Below are positions 35,265 through 44,310 of a stretch of 64,000 nucleotides of DNA, piece after piece. The notes beneath the pieces were generated by a model, which worked only from the letters and a program-made list of their open reading frames with translations, was not told the DNA's origin and did no database searches. Position 1 is the stretch's first letter; each line of letters starts with the position of its first letter. The stretch is from Nocardia neocaledoniensis (GTDB taxonomy: Bacteria > Actinomycetota > Actinomycetes > Mycobacteriales > Mycobacteriaceae): positions 310,001-374,000 of the forward strand of contig NZ_QGTL01000002.1 in assembly GCF_003182135.1 (NCBI RefSeq). Reading direction: 5' to 3'. The position numbers and the translations under genes were made by a program.

Positions 35265-37157
35265 TCAGGGTGTGACGATCGAGAAGTCCGGGTCGGGATC
35301 GTCGAGGTAGCCGACCAGTTCGGCCAGCTTGCTCGCGTCACCCTCGACCGCCACGCGGCCCGCGGCGATCAGGTCCGGCAACGACTCGCCGCCGAGCAGG
35401 GCCGCCTGCAGGTCCTGTTCGGTCAGGGTGAACGTCGCGTCGGCGGGCGGAAAGTCGCCCTCGACATCGAAGTGGACGAGCAGCCCGTTGCGCAGGTTCG
35501 TGCGGTGCACCGGCCCGCCCTCGACCCGCCAGTCGATGACGATCGTCGCCGACCAGGCGCGCGGGCCGTCGATGCGCAGCGCCATGGCGTCGAAGAGCTG
35601 CTCGACCGACAGCGCCGCCTGGATGTCGGGCGCGGCGGCCACCGTCGGCGTGCCGACCTTGCCGTTGCGCAGCTCGTAGGCGCCCATCAGGAAGAAGTTG
35701 CGCCAGGTGCCGTTCTCGGAGCCGTAGCCGAGCTGTTCGTAGGTATCCGCTTGCAGCGCGATGGCTTCGGTGTTGCCGGGGTCGGCGAAGACCACGTAGT
35801 TGAGCACCTGGGCGACCCAGCGGAAATCACCGTCGGCGTAGGCCTTGCGCGCCTTGGCGATCACCTCGTCCGCGCCACCCATGAAATCCACGTGGCGGCG
35901 GGCGGATTCGACCGGGGGGTGCTGCCACAGATTGGCCGGATTGCCGTCGAACCAGCCCATGTACCGCTGATAGATCGCCTTCACGTTGTGGCTGACCGAG
36001 CCGTAGTAGCCGTGCGTCGACCAGGAGTTCTCGATCGCGGGCGGCAGCTGGATGTCCTCGGCGATCTCGATCCCGGTGGCGCCCTTGTTCAACGCGCGCA
36101 GCGTCTGGTCGTGCAGGTAGCCGTAGAGGTCGCGCTGGATCGACAGGTATTCGGTGAGCCGCTCGGTGCCCCAGGTGGGCCAGTGATGCGAGGCGAACAC
36201 GACATCGGAGCGGCTCGCGTACCGGTTGATCGCCTCGGTCAGGTACTTCGACCACACGTGCGGGTCGCGCACGAGCGCGCCGCGCAGGGTCAGCAGGTTG
36301 TGCAGGGTATGGGTGGCGTTCTCGGCCATGCACAGTGCGCGCCGGGCCGGGAAGTAGAAGTTCATCTCCGAGGGCGCCTCGGTGCCCGGCGTCATCTGGA
36401 ACTCGATGTCGACACCGTCGACCGTGACGGTCTGGCCGGTGTGGTCGATGTGGACGGTCGGCAGGATCAGCGTCGGGCTACCGGTCGACGTCGTCGGCCC
36501 GAGGCCGGCGCCGACCGCGCCCAGCGGCCCGCGCGGCAGCGCCGCGCCGTACATGAACGCCGCGCGCCGGGCCATCGCCGTGCCCGCGTAGACGTTCTCC
36601 TCCACCGCGTGCTCGGTGAAGCCGACCGGGGCCATGATCGGGCACTTTCCGGCGTCGACGTCGTCCTGGGTGGTCACACCCTTCACGCCGCCGAAGTGGT
36701 CGATGTGGGAGTGCGAATAGATCACGCCCGTCACCGGACGGTCGCCGCGGTGTTCGCGGTACAGCGCGAGCCCGGCGGCGGCCGTCTCCGCCGAGATCAG
36801 CGGATCGATCACGATCACGCCCGAATCGCCCTCGATCAGAGTCATGTTCGACAGGTCGAGCCCGCGGATCTGGTAGATGCCCTCGCTCACCTCGTACAAG
36901 CCTTGCATCGCCACGAGTTTCGACTGCCGCCACAGGCTCGGGTTGACGGTGGGCGGGCACTCGTCGTCGAGGAAGGAGTACGCGCCGCTGTCCCACACGA
37001 CATCGCCGTCCGCGTCACGCACGACGCCCGGCGACAACGCGGCGATGAAACCGCGCTCGGCGTCGGCGAAGTCCTGGGTGTCGCCGAACGGCAGTGTGCG
37101 CGCGGCCTGCTCGTTGCCCGCTTCGATACTGGCCGAGGCTTCCTGCTGACTGGTCAT
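35265..37157 (-). CDS. Alkylsulfatase (SdsA1/BDS1-like)
   Basis: 630 residues. A zinc metallo-beta-lactamase-fold hydrolase that cleaves primary or secondary alkyl sulfates such as dodecyl sulfate to alcohol and sulfate. The zinc motif is GVIYSHSHIDHFGGVKG (about 150), with further ligands in PSEMNFYFPARRALCMAENA and FASHHWPTWG. The dimerisation domain (QRYMGWFDGNPANLWQHPP) and C-terminal SCP2-like sulfate-binding domain are complete. No signal peptide is seen, whereas SdsA1 itself is secreted, so location is open. ATG 37157 has AAGGGAA upstream. Box C precedes it by about 100 bases. Confidence 0.93.
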   Translation of the reverse strand: MTSQQEASASIEAGNEQAARTLPFGDTQDFADAERGFIAALSPGVVRDADGDVVWDSGAYSFLDDECPPTVNPSLWRQSKLVAMQGLYEVSEGIYQIRGLDLSNMTLIEGDSGVIVIDPLISAETAAAGLALYREHRGDRPVTGVIYSHSHIDHFGGVKGVTTQDDVDAGKCPIMAPVGFTEHAVEENVYAGTAMARRAAFMYGAALPRGPLGAVGAGLGPTTSTGSPTLILPTVHIDHTGQTVTVDGVDIEFQMTPGTEAPSEMNFYFPARRALCMAENATHTLHNLLTLRGALVRDPHVWSKYLTEAINRYASRSDVVFASHHWPTWGTERLTEYLSIQRDLYGYLHDQTLRALNKGATGIEIAEDIQLPPAIENSWSTHGYYGSVSHNVKAIYQRYMGWFDGNPANLWQHPPVESARRHVDFMGGADEVIAKARKAYADGDFRWVAQVLNYVVFADPGNTEAIALQADTYEQLGYGSENGTWRNFFLMGAYELRNGKVGTPTVAAAPDIQAALSVEQLFDAMALRIDGPRAWSATIVIDWRVEGGPVHRTNLRNGLLVHFDVEGDFPPADATFTLTEQDLQAALLGGESLPDLIAAGRVAVEGDASKLAELVGYLDDPDPDFSIVTP

Positions 37158-37256
37158 CAGTTCCCTTCCCACGACAGATGAGCGGCTCGCGGCGACAGGG
37201 TGGAGGCCGCCGAGTCGACCGCACCCGCAGCATCACACCGCGCCGCCCGCGCGACC

Positions 37257-37273
37257 TCATCCGAACAGGGTGA
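37257..37273 (-). promoter_or_regulatory. MalT-like box C (alkylsulfatase-DUF389 unit)
   Basis: TCATCCG-AAC-AGGGTGA. On the reverse strand the motif reads into CGGATGAGG, close to the E. coli MalT box. 22 bases separate it from GATGCT (37229-37234, reverse), giving a leader of about 65 bases. It sits 18 bases after the end of the LuxR regulator gene. Confidence 0.65.
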
Positions 37274-37291
37274 AGTTCGCGGCGGTGCCGG

Positions 37292-39880
37292 TCAGATGAG
37301 GCCGAGCGCGCGAGCGGTGGCGATGGCGTCGGCGCGGGCGTTGACGCCGAGCTTCTGGTAGATGCCGCGCAGGTGGGTCTTCACGGTGTTCACCGAGACG
37401 CCGAGGCCGGCGGCGATGGTCACCGCGGTCATGCCGGACGGAAGCTGGCGCAGGACAGCGAATTCGGTGTCGGTGAGGTGGGGCGCGTCGGCGGCGGGGC
37501 CACGCAGCGCGCGGACCTGGTCGGCGAAGGCGTCGTGGTGGCCGAAGCGGCCGCTGAGCCGGTCGAGGGTCTCGGCGGCGCCGGGGACGTCGAGGAACGG
37601 GCGGATCAGCTGGTCACCGCTGGCCAGTGCCAGCGCGTGGGCGAGGGCATCGTCGACCTTGCGCGGCCGGTCGAGCCGCTCGGCGGCCACCGCGACCACC
37701 AGCCAGGCCGTCACCTCGTGGGCGGACCGCCAGGTCGGCGCACCGGCGAGCAGCGGTTCCAGCAGAGCCAGCGCCGCCGTCGGCCGCTGCGTGGACAACG
37801 CCAGACCGGCGGCGGCGACCAGGGTTTCGGGGGTGTCGCCGAGCACCCGCACGGCATGCTCGACCAGCTGTTGCGCGTCGATCTTCGCCTGCACCCGCAG
37901 CAGCAGCCACAGCACATCGGTGACCAGCGCATCGGTGCCGAGCAGGGTCGGGGTCTCGTCGAGCAGCCGGTGCAGTTGCTTGGCCAGCGCCGTGGCGGCC
38001 GAAGCGCGGTCGGTGGCGTCCGCGAAGGCCAGGATGCCGGTGACGATCGCCGCCTGCCGCAGCGGCGCGGGGGTGGCGATCTCGAATTCCGCGTCACCCG
38101 GCAGCACGCCGAGCACCCGCGTGACCTGCTCGCCGCGCTGGTGGGCGGCGTAGGCGCCGGTCGTCGCGGCGAAGATCGTCTCGGCCGCGCCGGACAGGTC
38201 GTGGCGATCGGCGCAGTCCAGCGCGGCCTCGGCCAGGGCGTACTGCTCACCGATCCGGCCCGCCAAGCCCGCCGCGACGGCGAGGGCGGTCCTGGCGCGC
38301 ACCGCGGTGCGGCCGAGCCCCACCTCCTCCGCGTGCACTATCGCGTGCCGCAGAGCCGCGACACCGCTGTCGAGCGCCCCACCGGACACCTCCGCGCAGC
38401 CGCAGTGCAGCGCGGCGAAGCAATCGAGGTCCGCCTGCCCGGTCACCTCGGGCAGCGGCCAGCGCATCGAGGCCGAATCCCCCACCAGCACGGCGACTCC
38501 CGCGCTGACCGCGTGGTCCAGCGCGTCGGTCCACGCCGCCGGTACCAGGCGCGAGGCGGCGCCGGAGCCGACGTGCGCGGCCTCGAGATACACCTCCGCC
38601 GCGGCGCTCTCTCCCGCCTCGATCGCGACGGCCGCGCGCAGCAGCCGCACGAAGGTGTCCTCGGCCAGTTCGGGGACGTGCTCGACGGCGGCCAGCAACC
38701 GATGCCCGGCCCCGTCGAGCACCAGGCGCGGGCCCCACTCACGAAGGAACCCCGCCAATCCCGGCGCGCCGGGTTCGGCGAGCACATGCTCCAGCGCGGG
38801 GCCGGGCAGCGCGGCGGCGCCGAACCAGGCCGCGACCCGGCGATGCAGCGCGGGCAGCCGCTCGGCCCGGGTGTGGGCGGCCTCGGCGAGCAGGTAGGCG
38901 CGCAGCAGCGGATGGTAGGAGTACCACAGTTCCCCGCCGTCGGCCACCGTGTGCATGGGGAAGTTGGCGCGCGAGAGCTCGTCGATGACGCGCGCCGCGC
39001 CCTCGCCGGCGAGTTCCTCGGCCAGCGGCAGGCAGAACCGGGCGGGCACCGCGGTCACGAGCAAAAACTCGAGGGTCTCGGCGGGCAACGCGGCCATCAG
39101 CTCGGCCACGAGGAAATCGGCGACCGCGTGTGAGGGTCTGGCCAGCGTGGCGAGCGCGGTGTCGCGGTCCTCGGGATCGGCGGCCAGGTAGATCGCGGCG
39201 ATCCGCACGAGCGCGGCCCACCCGCGGGTGAGCGAGGACACGAGGGCGAGCTCGTCGTCGTCGAGCAGGCACCCGTGCTGGGCGAAGAGCCGGGCGATCC
39301 GATCCGGCGACAGGGCGAGATCGGCGCCCCCGATCCGCAGGAGCCTACCGTCCAGTTCCAGCGCGTGCCAGCGCAACGGCGGGTCGAATCGGGCCGCGAC
39401 CAGTACGGTCACCGTGGCGGGCAGGTGGGTGAGCAGGTGTTCGAGACCGGCGAGCTGGAGTGGATCGCGCAGCAGGTGGGCGTCGTCGAGCACGAGCACC
39501 GACGGGTCGGCGCCGGACAGCGCCAGCGCGAGATCGGCGGCCTGGTCGACGGGGGTGCACAGGGCGCCGTCGGCGACCTCGCCCGCGCGGTCGAGGGCCC
39601 GCGCGATCGCGGGGATCAGTTCGCCGCCTTCGGCCAGCTGCTCGGTGACCGTCAGCCAGGCGACGGACACGGCGCGGGCGCGGCGGGACCTGGTCACCCA
39701 GTCGACGAGCGCGACGGTCTTGCCGGTGCCCGCCGGAGCACACATCAGCACGGTGTGCCCGCTCGGCGTGTGGTCGAGGCGCGCGGCCAGCTCGGTGGAC
39801 CGGACGGAGGTGAACGACAACTCCGGGATGCGGGACGCCGCGACACCCTCAGCAATCGCACGGTACGAGGTTGCCACCAC
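37292..39880 (-). CDS. LuxR-family ATP-dependent regulator (LAL/MalT-like)
   Basis: About 862 residues. The N-terminal STAND-type ATPase has Walker A MCAPAGTGKT (about 46-55) and Walker B VLVLDDAHLL. A long TPR-like helical middle follows. The C-terminal LuxR helix-turn-helix (last 65 residues) has LTDTEFAVLRQLPSG and GVSVNTVKTHLRGIYQKLGV. MalT-type proteins multimerise with ATP and inducer and activate from repeated boxes. GTG 39880 is preferred because AGGAG lies five bases upstream; GTG 39886 and 39877 are alternatives. It lies inside the block of genes preceded by MalT-like palindromes, so it is the natural candidate activator. The inducer is unknown. Confidence 0.9.
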   Translation of the reverse strand: MVATSYRAIAEGVAASRIPELSFTSVRSTELAARLDHTPSGHTVLMCAPAGTGKTVALVDWVTRSRRARAVSVAWLTVTEQLAEGGELIPAIARALDRAGEVADGALCTPVDQAADLALALSGADPSVLVLDDAHLLRDPLQLAGLEHLLTHLPATVTVLVAARFDPPLRWHALELDGRLLRIGGADLALSPDRIARLFAQHGCLLDDDELALVSSLTRGWAALVRIAAIYLAADPEDRDTALATLARPSHAVADFLVAELMAALPAETLEFLLVTAVPARFCLPLAEELAGEGAARVIDELSRANFPMHTVADGGELWYSYHPLLRAYLLAEAAHTRAERLPALHRRVAAWFGAAALPGPALEHVLAEPGAPGLAGFLREWGPRLVLDGAGHRLLAAVEHVPELAEDTFVRLLRAAVAIEAGESAAAEVYLEAAHVGSGAASRLVPAAWTDALDHAVSAGVAVLVGDSASMRWPLPEVTGQADLDCFAALHCGCAEVSGGALDSGVAALRHAIVHAEEVGLGRTAVRARTALAVAAGLAGRIGEQYALAEAALDCADRHDLSGAAETIFAATTGAYAAHQRGEQVTRVLGVLPGDAEFEIATPAPLRQAAIVTGILAFADATDRASAATALAKQLHRLLDETPTLLGTDALVTDVLWLLLRVQAKIDAQQLVEHAVRVLGDTPETLVAAAGLALSTQRPTAALALLEPLLAGAPTWRSAHEVTAWLVVAVAAERLDRPRKVDDALAHALALASGDQLIRPFLDVPGAAETLDRLSGRFGHHDAFADQVRALRGPAADAPHLTDTEFAVLRQLPSGMTAVTIAAGLGVSVNTVKTHLRGIYQKLGVNARADAIATARALGLI

Positions 39881-40044
39881 CCACACTCCTGCGTTCGTCG
39901 CCTGTTCTCCGGGTCGATCCGCCAGCAGGTTCGACGGTAGGCCAAACCTGACCTGCGCGTTTGCCTGTCGCGAGGCGTGGGCGTGATGGTTATCAGATCG
40001 TCGTCATGACGTCGGCCGACCGGAATTCAGCTAATTTTCGGCAA

Positions 40045-40266
40045 TCAGTCGGGCAGGCGGGACATGCCGAGCAGGGTGAGCCCGAGAGCGTCGATCTGGG
40101 CGAGCACGCCGCGCATGGCGGTGTTGTCGGCCAGTTCGCCGTAGAGGGTGGTGGTGCCGGTGGACGAGTGCGCGCTGCGACGCAGTTCCGGGAAGGCGGC
40201 GACGGCGCGCTCGGACAGTTCGCCCTCGAGGACGAACTGGAAGCGAATCGGGCCCGACGTCGACAT
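40045..40266 (-). CDS. Small protein upstream of the LuxR gene
   Basis: 73 residues beginning MSTSGPIRFQFVLEGELSER and ending in IDALGLTLLGMSRLPD. Soluble, no known domain recognised. The conserved-looking FVLEGELSE-AFPEL pattern suggests a real family. GGGAG is 5 bases from the ATG. Box D is centred 44 bases upstream of the start. The gene is transcribed toward the LuxR regulator, whose start is 164 bases further on, so the two may share a transcript. Confidence 0.75.
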   Translation of the reverse strand: MSTSGPIRFQFVLEGELSERAVAAFPELRRSAHSSTGTTTLYGELADNTAMRGVLAQIDALGLTLLGMSRLPD

Positions 40267-40301
40267 GTCTCCCAGTCTTGACGCGGGCGCGTCCGATCGC
40301 C

Positions 40302-40318
40302 TCATCCGCTCGGGGTGA
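40302..40318 (-). promoter_or_regulatory. MalT-like box D (small protein / LuxR gene)
   Basis: TCATCCG-CTC-GGGGTGA. On the reverse strand it reads GCGGATGAGGCG after the spacer; 9 of 10 bases match the E. coli MalT box GGGGATGAGG. 22 bases separate it from AAGACT (40274-40279, reverse). Confidence 0.65.
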
Positions 40319-40370
40319 ACCTGCGGCGGACCGGTCGCGACGAAGGCGCCGTGACCGGTCCGCGTCGCGT

Positions 40371-40823
40371 TCAGGCCTGGTCGTGGGCCCGCCGCAGGGC
40401 CGCGATGTCCAGCTTGGACATCGCGCGCAGGGCGGTGCCCACCGCTATGACGCGCTCGGTCTCGCCGGCCAACAGCTTCGGCAGTTCCGCCGGAACGACC
40501 TGCCAGGACACGCCGAAGCGGTCGGTCAGCCAGCCGCACGGGCCGGGCTCACCGCCGTCGGCGGTGAGCGCGTCCCACAGGGCGTCGATCTCGTCCTGGG
40601 TGTCGACGGTGATCTGCAGCGACGCCGCGTCGGTGTGCGGATGCCCCGGGCCGCCGTTCATCAGGGTGACGGCGTGGCCGTCCAGATCGAGGCTGACGAC
40701 GAAGGCCGAGCCGTCGCCCTGCCGGGTGATCTCGACGACGCGCGAGTTCGGCACGGTCGCGGCGTAGAGCTCGCCGGCGGCTTCGGCGTCGGTGTCGAAC
40801 CAGAGGAAGGTGCTGACGGTCAT
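40371..40823 (-). CDS. VOC-family protein (PhnB-like)
   Basis: 150 residues of the vicinal-oxygen-chelate fold, PhnB-like branch. Typical blocks are STFLWFDTDAEAAGELYAAT, FVVSLDLDGHAVTLMNGGPG and GWLTDRFGVSWQVVP. The reaction is not predictable from this branch. AAGGAG precedes the ATG. It follows a TfoX-like gene on the same strand by 54 bases. Confidence 0.87.
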   Translation of the reverse strand: MTVSTFLWFDTDAEAAGELYAATVPNSRVVEITRQGDGSAFVVSLDLDGHAVTLMNGGPGHPHTDAASLQITVDTQDEIDALWDALTADGGEPGPCGWLTDRFGVSWQVVPAELPKLLAGETERVIAVGTALRAMSKLDIAALRRAHDQA

Positions 40824-40877
40824 GGTGTACTCCTTGGGTGGTGGTTGCGGTTCACCCACTGGTCGGAGCCGATGCCG

Positions 40878-41231
40878 TCACTTCGACACACTTCGCTTCT
40901 TTTTCGGCGGCAATTTCTCGGCGTAGTCCAGACCGCGCTCGACCCACTCGCGCAGTGCCGCGTCGTCCGCCACGGTCGCGGCGGTGACGCGCAGCCAGCC
41001 ACGACTCACCCGGCCGCCCATCACCATGGGCGCGACCGCGTCCCCGTCCTGTAGCGACTCGAACTCGCCGGGATCGACCCGCACCAGCAGACCGCCCTTA
41101 CCGCTGACGGCGACGGCCATGTTGCCGCCGGTCAGGAACCCGAGCCCGCCGAACATCCGTTGCTCGGTGAGCGTGCGCCCCGGGTAGGCGATCTCCCGGA
41201 CCCGGTCGGCGAGCTCTTCGTCGTAGGCCAT
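40878..41231 (-). CDS. TfoX N-terminal-domain protein
   Basis: 117 residues. MAYDEELADRVREIAY and the block QRMFGGLGFLTGGNMAVAV define the TfoX/Sxy N-terminal domain, which in these single-domain proteins has no established role. A basic KKKR tail ends the protein. Located between the VOC gene and an esterase, all on the reverse strand. Confidence 0.87.
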   Translation of the reverse strand: MAYDEELADRVREIAYPGRTLTEQRMFGGLGFLTGGNMAVAVSGKGGLLVRVDPGEFESLQDGDAVAPMVMGGRVSRGWLRVTAATVADDAALREWVERGLDYAEKLPPKKKRSVSK

Positions 41232-41262
41232 GGACACAGTGTGCGCCGGGGCACCGACAGGT

Positions 41263-42225
41263 TCACAGACCCAGCGCGGCGGCGAACATCGGCCAGGAAT
41301 CGTGCACGTCGTCCTGCCAGTACGGCCAGGCGTGTGTGCCCGCGGCGCGGAAGCGCACGTCGGCGGGGATGCCGAGCTGCGAGAGCCGCGCGGCCAGCGG
41401 GCCGGTGCAGCTGCCTGCGACGGCCTCCATGGTGCCGCCGACCAGCAGCCGGTCGACGAGAACGCCGAGATTGCCCGCGATACTCGGATCGTTGAGCGCC
41501 TCGTGCTCACCCGGCAGGCCGTTGCCCGTGGACAGGTAGACGGCGGTGCCGCGCAAGCGCTCGGCGTGCACGACCGGGTCGTTGGCCGCCCACGCCGGAT
41601 CGCCCGGCCAGCCCCACATATTGGTGGCGTCGGCGGCGAAGAGGGCGAGCTGGGCCCGCACCAGCGCCTGTGCCAGCGGGTTCGCGGTCTGCGTGCAGCC
41701 GCTGAACGCGCCCACCGCCCGGTACAGGCCCGGCGCGGCGATCGCGAGGTTGAGCGCCGAGGTGGCCGACATCGACAGTCCGGCAATGGCGTTGGCGCCG
41801 GTCATGCCGAAGCGGGCGTTCAGCAGCGGCGGCAGCTCGCCGGTGAGGAAGGTGGCCCACTTGTTGCGACCGAGCATCGCGTCGTCGCGCTGCCAGTCGG
41901 CGTACATGCTGGCGCGGCCGCCGATCGGGACGATCACGTTCACCGGCTTGTCGGCGAAGAATCCGGCGACGTCGGTGCGCCGCATCCACGGCCCGCCGTT
42001 CTCCCCGCCGTCGACCGCGTTCAGCAGGTACAGGGCGGGCGCGCCCGCGCCCGGATGCGACATCCACAGCGTGATCGGCCGGTTCATCGCCGCCGAATAC
42101 ACGACCACTTCCAGCTGGCGGCCACCGAGCGACCTGACGTCGAGAATTCCCGCCTCCGCCCTCGCGTCCGGTGCGAGGACCCCACAGCCCAGCAGCACGA
42201 GCACACAGCACAGGAGCTGACGCAT
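41263..42225 (-). CDS. Secreted esterase, antigen-85/mycolyltransferase-like
   Basis: 320 residues. A Sec signal (residues 1-23, ending DARA) is followed by an esterase-D/Ag85 fold. The nucleophile motif AGLSMSA has Ser151; GTHAWPYWQ near the C-terminus carries the catalytic His. WMSHPGAGAPALYLLNAVDG and NVIVPIGGRASMYADW are typical of mycolyltransferases. The enzyme may transfer mycolic acids to trehalose or arabinogalactan, or be a simple esterase; the exact role is not proven. Ag85-type proteins point to a mycolate-bearing organism. No clear ribosome site: GAGAGG directly abuts the ATG. Confidence 0.87.
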   Translation of the reverse strand: MRQLLCCVLVLLGCGVLAPDARAEAGILDVRSLGGRQLEVVVYSAAMNRPITLWMSHPGAGAPALYLLNAVDGGENGGPWMRRTDVAGFFADKPVNVIVPIGGRASMYADWQRDDAMLGRNKWATFLTGELPPLLNARFGMTGANAIAGLSMSATSALNLAIAAPGLYRAVGAFSGCTQTANPLAQALVRAQLALFAADATNMWGWPGDPAWAANDPVVHAERLRGTAVYLSTGNGLPGEHEALNDPSIAGNLGVLVDRLLVGGTMEAVAGSCTGPLAARLSQLGIPADVRFRAAGTHAWPYWQDDVHDSWPMFAAALGL

Positions 42226-42305
42226 CCTCTCAGCATGCCGCACCGAACCCCCGGTATCCGGCATTGACCGACACGTGTCGACGCACGGTCGGGCCGGGGG
42301 CAAAC

Positions 42306-43235
42306 CTAGGGCATCCCCGCCCTCTCGGCCGCGGGGACGACGGCGCGCAGCACGTCGTCGATCTCGGCAGCGGTGAGGCCGAACGTGGCGCGCAGCGCGG
42401 AATCGTCGACAACGAACTCGCGATGCGACATGTGCTTCGTCTCGAACAGCTCCGCCCAGAACGGGTCGTCGGCGGCCAGCGCGGTGAGTTCCGCGTCCGA
42501 CAGCACCGCCAGGTCCGGGTCGGGCGCACCGGCCAGCTCGGCCAGCCTGCGCGCGGCCGCGCGGACCGTGGTGGTGATCATCGGCGCGTGCCAGGCGCGG
42601 CCCCACGCGCGGTCGTCGCCTGCGACGGCGACCAGGGCCGCGGCGGCGTCGTCGATCGCGGTGAACGAGTGCGCGAGGTCCAGTTCCTGCGGCACCCGTG
42701 CCCGCTGTCCGGCCAGGACGGCGGGCTGGACCAGCAGCGAGAAGATCGACACCGCGCCCGCGCCGAGGAACTGCCCGGCCCGCACCTCCGTGACGCGCAG
42801 CCTGCCCGCCTCGTGCGCGGCGCGGGCCTCGGTCCACATCCTGGCCCTGACCTCGCCCTTGCTGCCGGTGGCGGCCAGCGGCGCGCTCTCGTCGACGATG
42901 CCGTCGGCCGGGCCGTAGCCGTAGAGATTGCCCATCATCACCAGGTCGGCCCCGACGGCCTCGGTGGCCGCGAGGATCGAACCGAACAGGGGCGGAACGG
43001 TTTCCGGCCAGGTGTGATACGGCGGCATGGCGAGGTTGAAGACGGTCCGCGTGCCGGCGGCCGCGGCGATCAGGGCGTCGGTGTCGAGCGCGTCGAGGGC
43101 GACCCGGCGCACCAGGGGATGCTCGGGGCCGAGGCCGCTGCGGCTGATCATCGTCACCTGGTCGCCGGACTCGGCGAGCGAGACAGCGGTGGCGGAGGCG
43201 GTGGCGCCCCGGCCGATCACGACATGCGAAGTCAT
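42306..43235 (-). CDS. NAD-dependent epimerase/dehydratase-like reductase
   Basis: 309 residues with an N-terminal Rossmann motif that is unusual, VVIGRGATASATAVSLAE (G-x-G-x-x-x-S) in place of the common GxxGxxG. YGYGPADGIVDESAPLAA corresponds to the substrate loop of extended SDR proteins; the active-site Tyr-x3-Lys is not obvious, so it may be an atypical member. AAGGGAA precedes the ATG. Divergent from the GlxA-type regulator, which probably controls it. Confidence 0.8.
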   Translation of the reverse strand: MTSHVVIGRGATASATAVSLAESGDQVTMISRSGLGPEHPLVRRVALDALDTDALIAAAAGTRTVFNLAMPPYHTWPETVPPLFGSILAATEAVGADLVMMGNLYGYGPADGIVDESAPLAATGSKGEVRARMWTEARAAHEAGRLRVTEVRAGQFLGAGAVSIFSLLVQPAVLAGQRARVPQELDLAHSFTAIDDAAAALVAVAGDDRAWGRAWHAPMITTTVRAAARRLAELAGAPDPDLAVLSDAELTALAADDPFWAELFETKHMSHREFVVDDSALRATFGLTAAEIDDVLRAVVPAAERAGMP

Positions 43236-43362
43236 GTTGATTCCCTTTCCCAGCAGCATATTTCGATGCGCTTCCCGGTCTCGCCGGGCACGGAATCCAC
43301 GATGCCGGGTGGGCTGGGCCTACACTAGTGGCCAGATTGTCAGCCATCCCAAGGATCAGGCC

Positions 43363-44310
43363 ATGAAGACCGTTGCCGTGCTCGCCGTCCCGCCGGTGAA
43401 GTCGTTCGATCTGGCGATGCCGGGCACCCTGCTGGAATCGGCGCTCGTCGACGGCGAGCCGGGGTACCGGGTGATCGTGTGCACGGCGGAACCCGGTGTG
43501 GTGCCCGCGAATTCGGGCGGCTTCGACGTGGTGATCCCGCACGGGCTCGAGACGCTCGAAACCGCCGACATCGTGATCGTGCCGAGCACCGGCAGCCGCG
43601 CCGGAGTGGGCCCGGCCGTGCTGTCCGCCCTGCGCGCGGCCGTCGACCGCGGCACGCTGGTGACCTCGATCTGCTCCGGCGCGTTCGTGCTGGCTCAGGC
43701 CGGACTCCTCGACGGCCGCACCGCGACCACGCACTGGGGGCTGGCGGACGAACTGGCCACGGCCTTTCCCGCCGTCACCGTGCGCGCCGACGCGCTGTTC
43801 ATCGAGGACGGTCCGGTGACCACCTCGGCGGGCGCGGCGGCGGGAATCGACCTGTGCCTGCACCTGATTCGCGCCGACTACGGCGCTGCCGTCGCGAACG
43901 CGGCCGCGCGCGCCGCCGTGGTGACGCCGGTGCGGCCCGGCGGTCAGGCGCAGTTCGTCGACACCGCGCTCCCCGCCGACGAGGATTTGTCCCTCTCGGC
44001 GACGCGCACGTGGGCCATGCAGCGCCTCGACACTCCCCTGTCGCTGCGCGAACTCGCCGGCCACGCCAACACCAGCGTGCGCACGCTGACCCGGCGCTTC
44101 CACGAGGAAACCGGGCTCAGCCCGCAGAAGTGGCTGCTGCACCAGCGCCTGCTCCGGGCCCGTGCCCTGCTGGAATCGACCTCGCTGCCGATCGAACAGG
44201 TGGCCAGGCACAGTGGGATCGGGACGGCGGAATCGTTGCGCCAGCACATGATCCGGCACCTCGGTGTGCCGCCGAGCACCTACCGCGCGAACTTCACCAC
44301 GGCCCGGTAG
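43363..44310 (+). CDS. GlxA-family AraC-type transcriptional regulator
   Basis: 315 residues. Residues 1-185 form a DJ-1/PfpI-like domain ([20 protein letters not shown] then ATTHW). Residues about 210-312 are a double helix-turn-helix AraC domain ([32 protein letters not shown]). These regulators respond to unknown small molecules. AAGGA lies just before the ATG, and TACACT at 43321-43326 is a possible -10. Divergent from the reductase across 127 bases. The last 17 bases overlap the convergent proline-rich gene. Confidence 0.92.
   Translation: MKTVAVLAVPPVKSFDLAMPGTLLESALVDGEPGYRVIVCTAEPGVVPANSGGFDVVIPHGLETLETADIVIVPSTGSRAGVGPAVLSALRAAVDRGTLVTSICSGAFVLAQAGLLDGRTATTHWGLADELATAFPAVTVRADALFIEDGPVTTSAGAAAGIDLCLHLIRADYGAAVANAAARAAVVTPVRPGGQAQFVDTALPADEDLSLSATRTWAMQRLDTPLSLRELAGHANTSVRTLTRRFHEETGLSPQKWLLHQRLLRARALLESTSLPIEQVARHSGIGTAESLRQHMIRHLGVPPSTYRANFTTAR

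Noticed and set aside
37155..37172. GTG 37172 as the alkylsulfatase start
   Set aside because: The GTG lies within the purine-rich ribosome site of ATG 37157, which is a better start.
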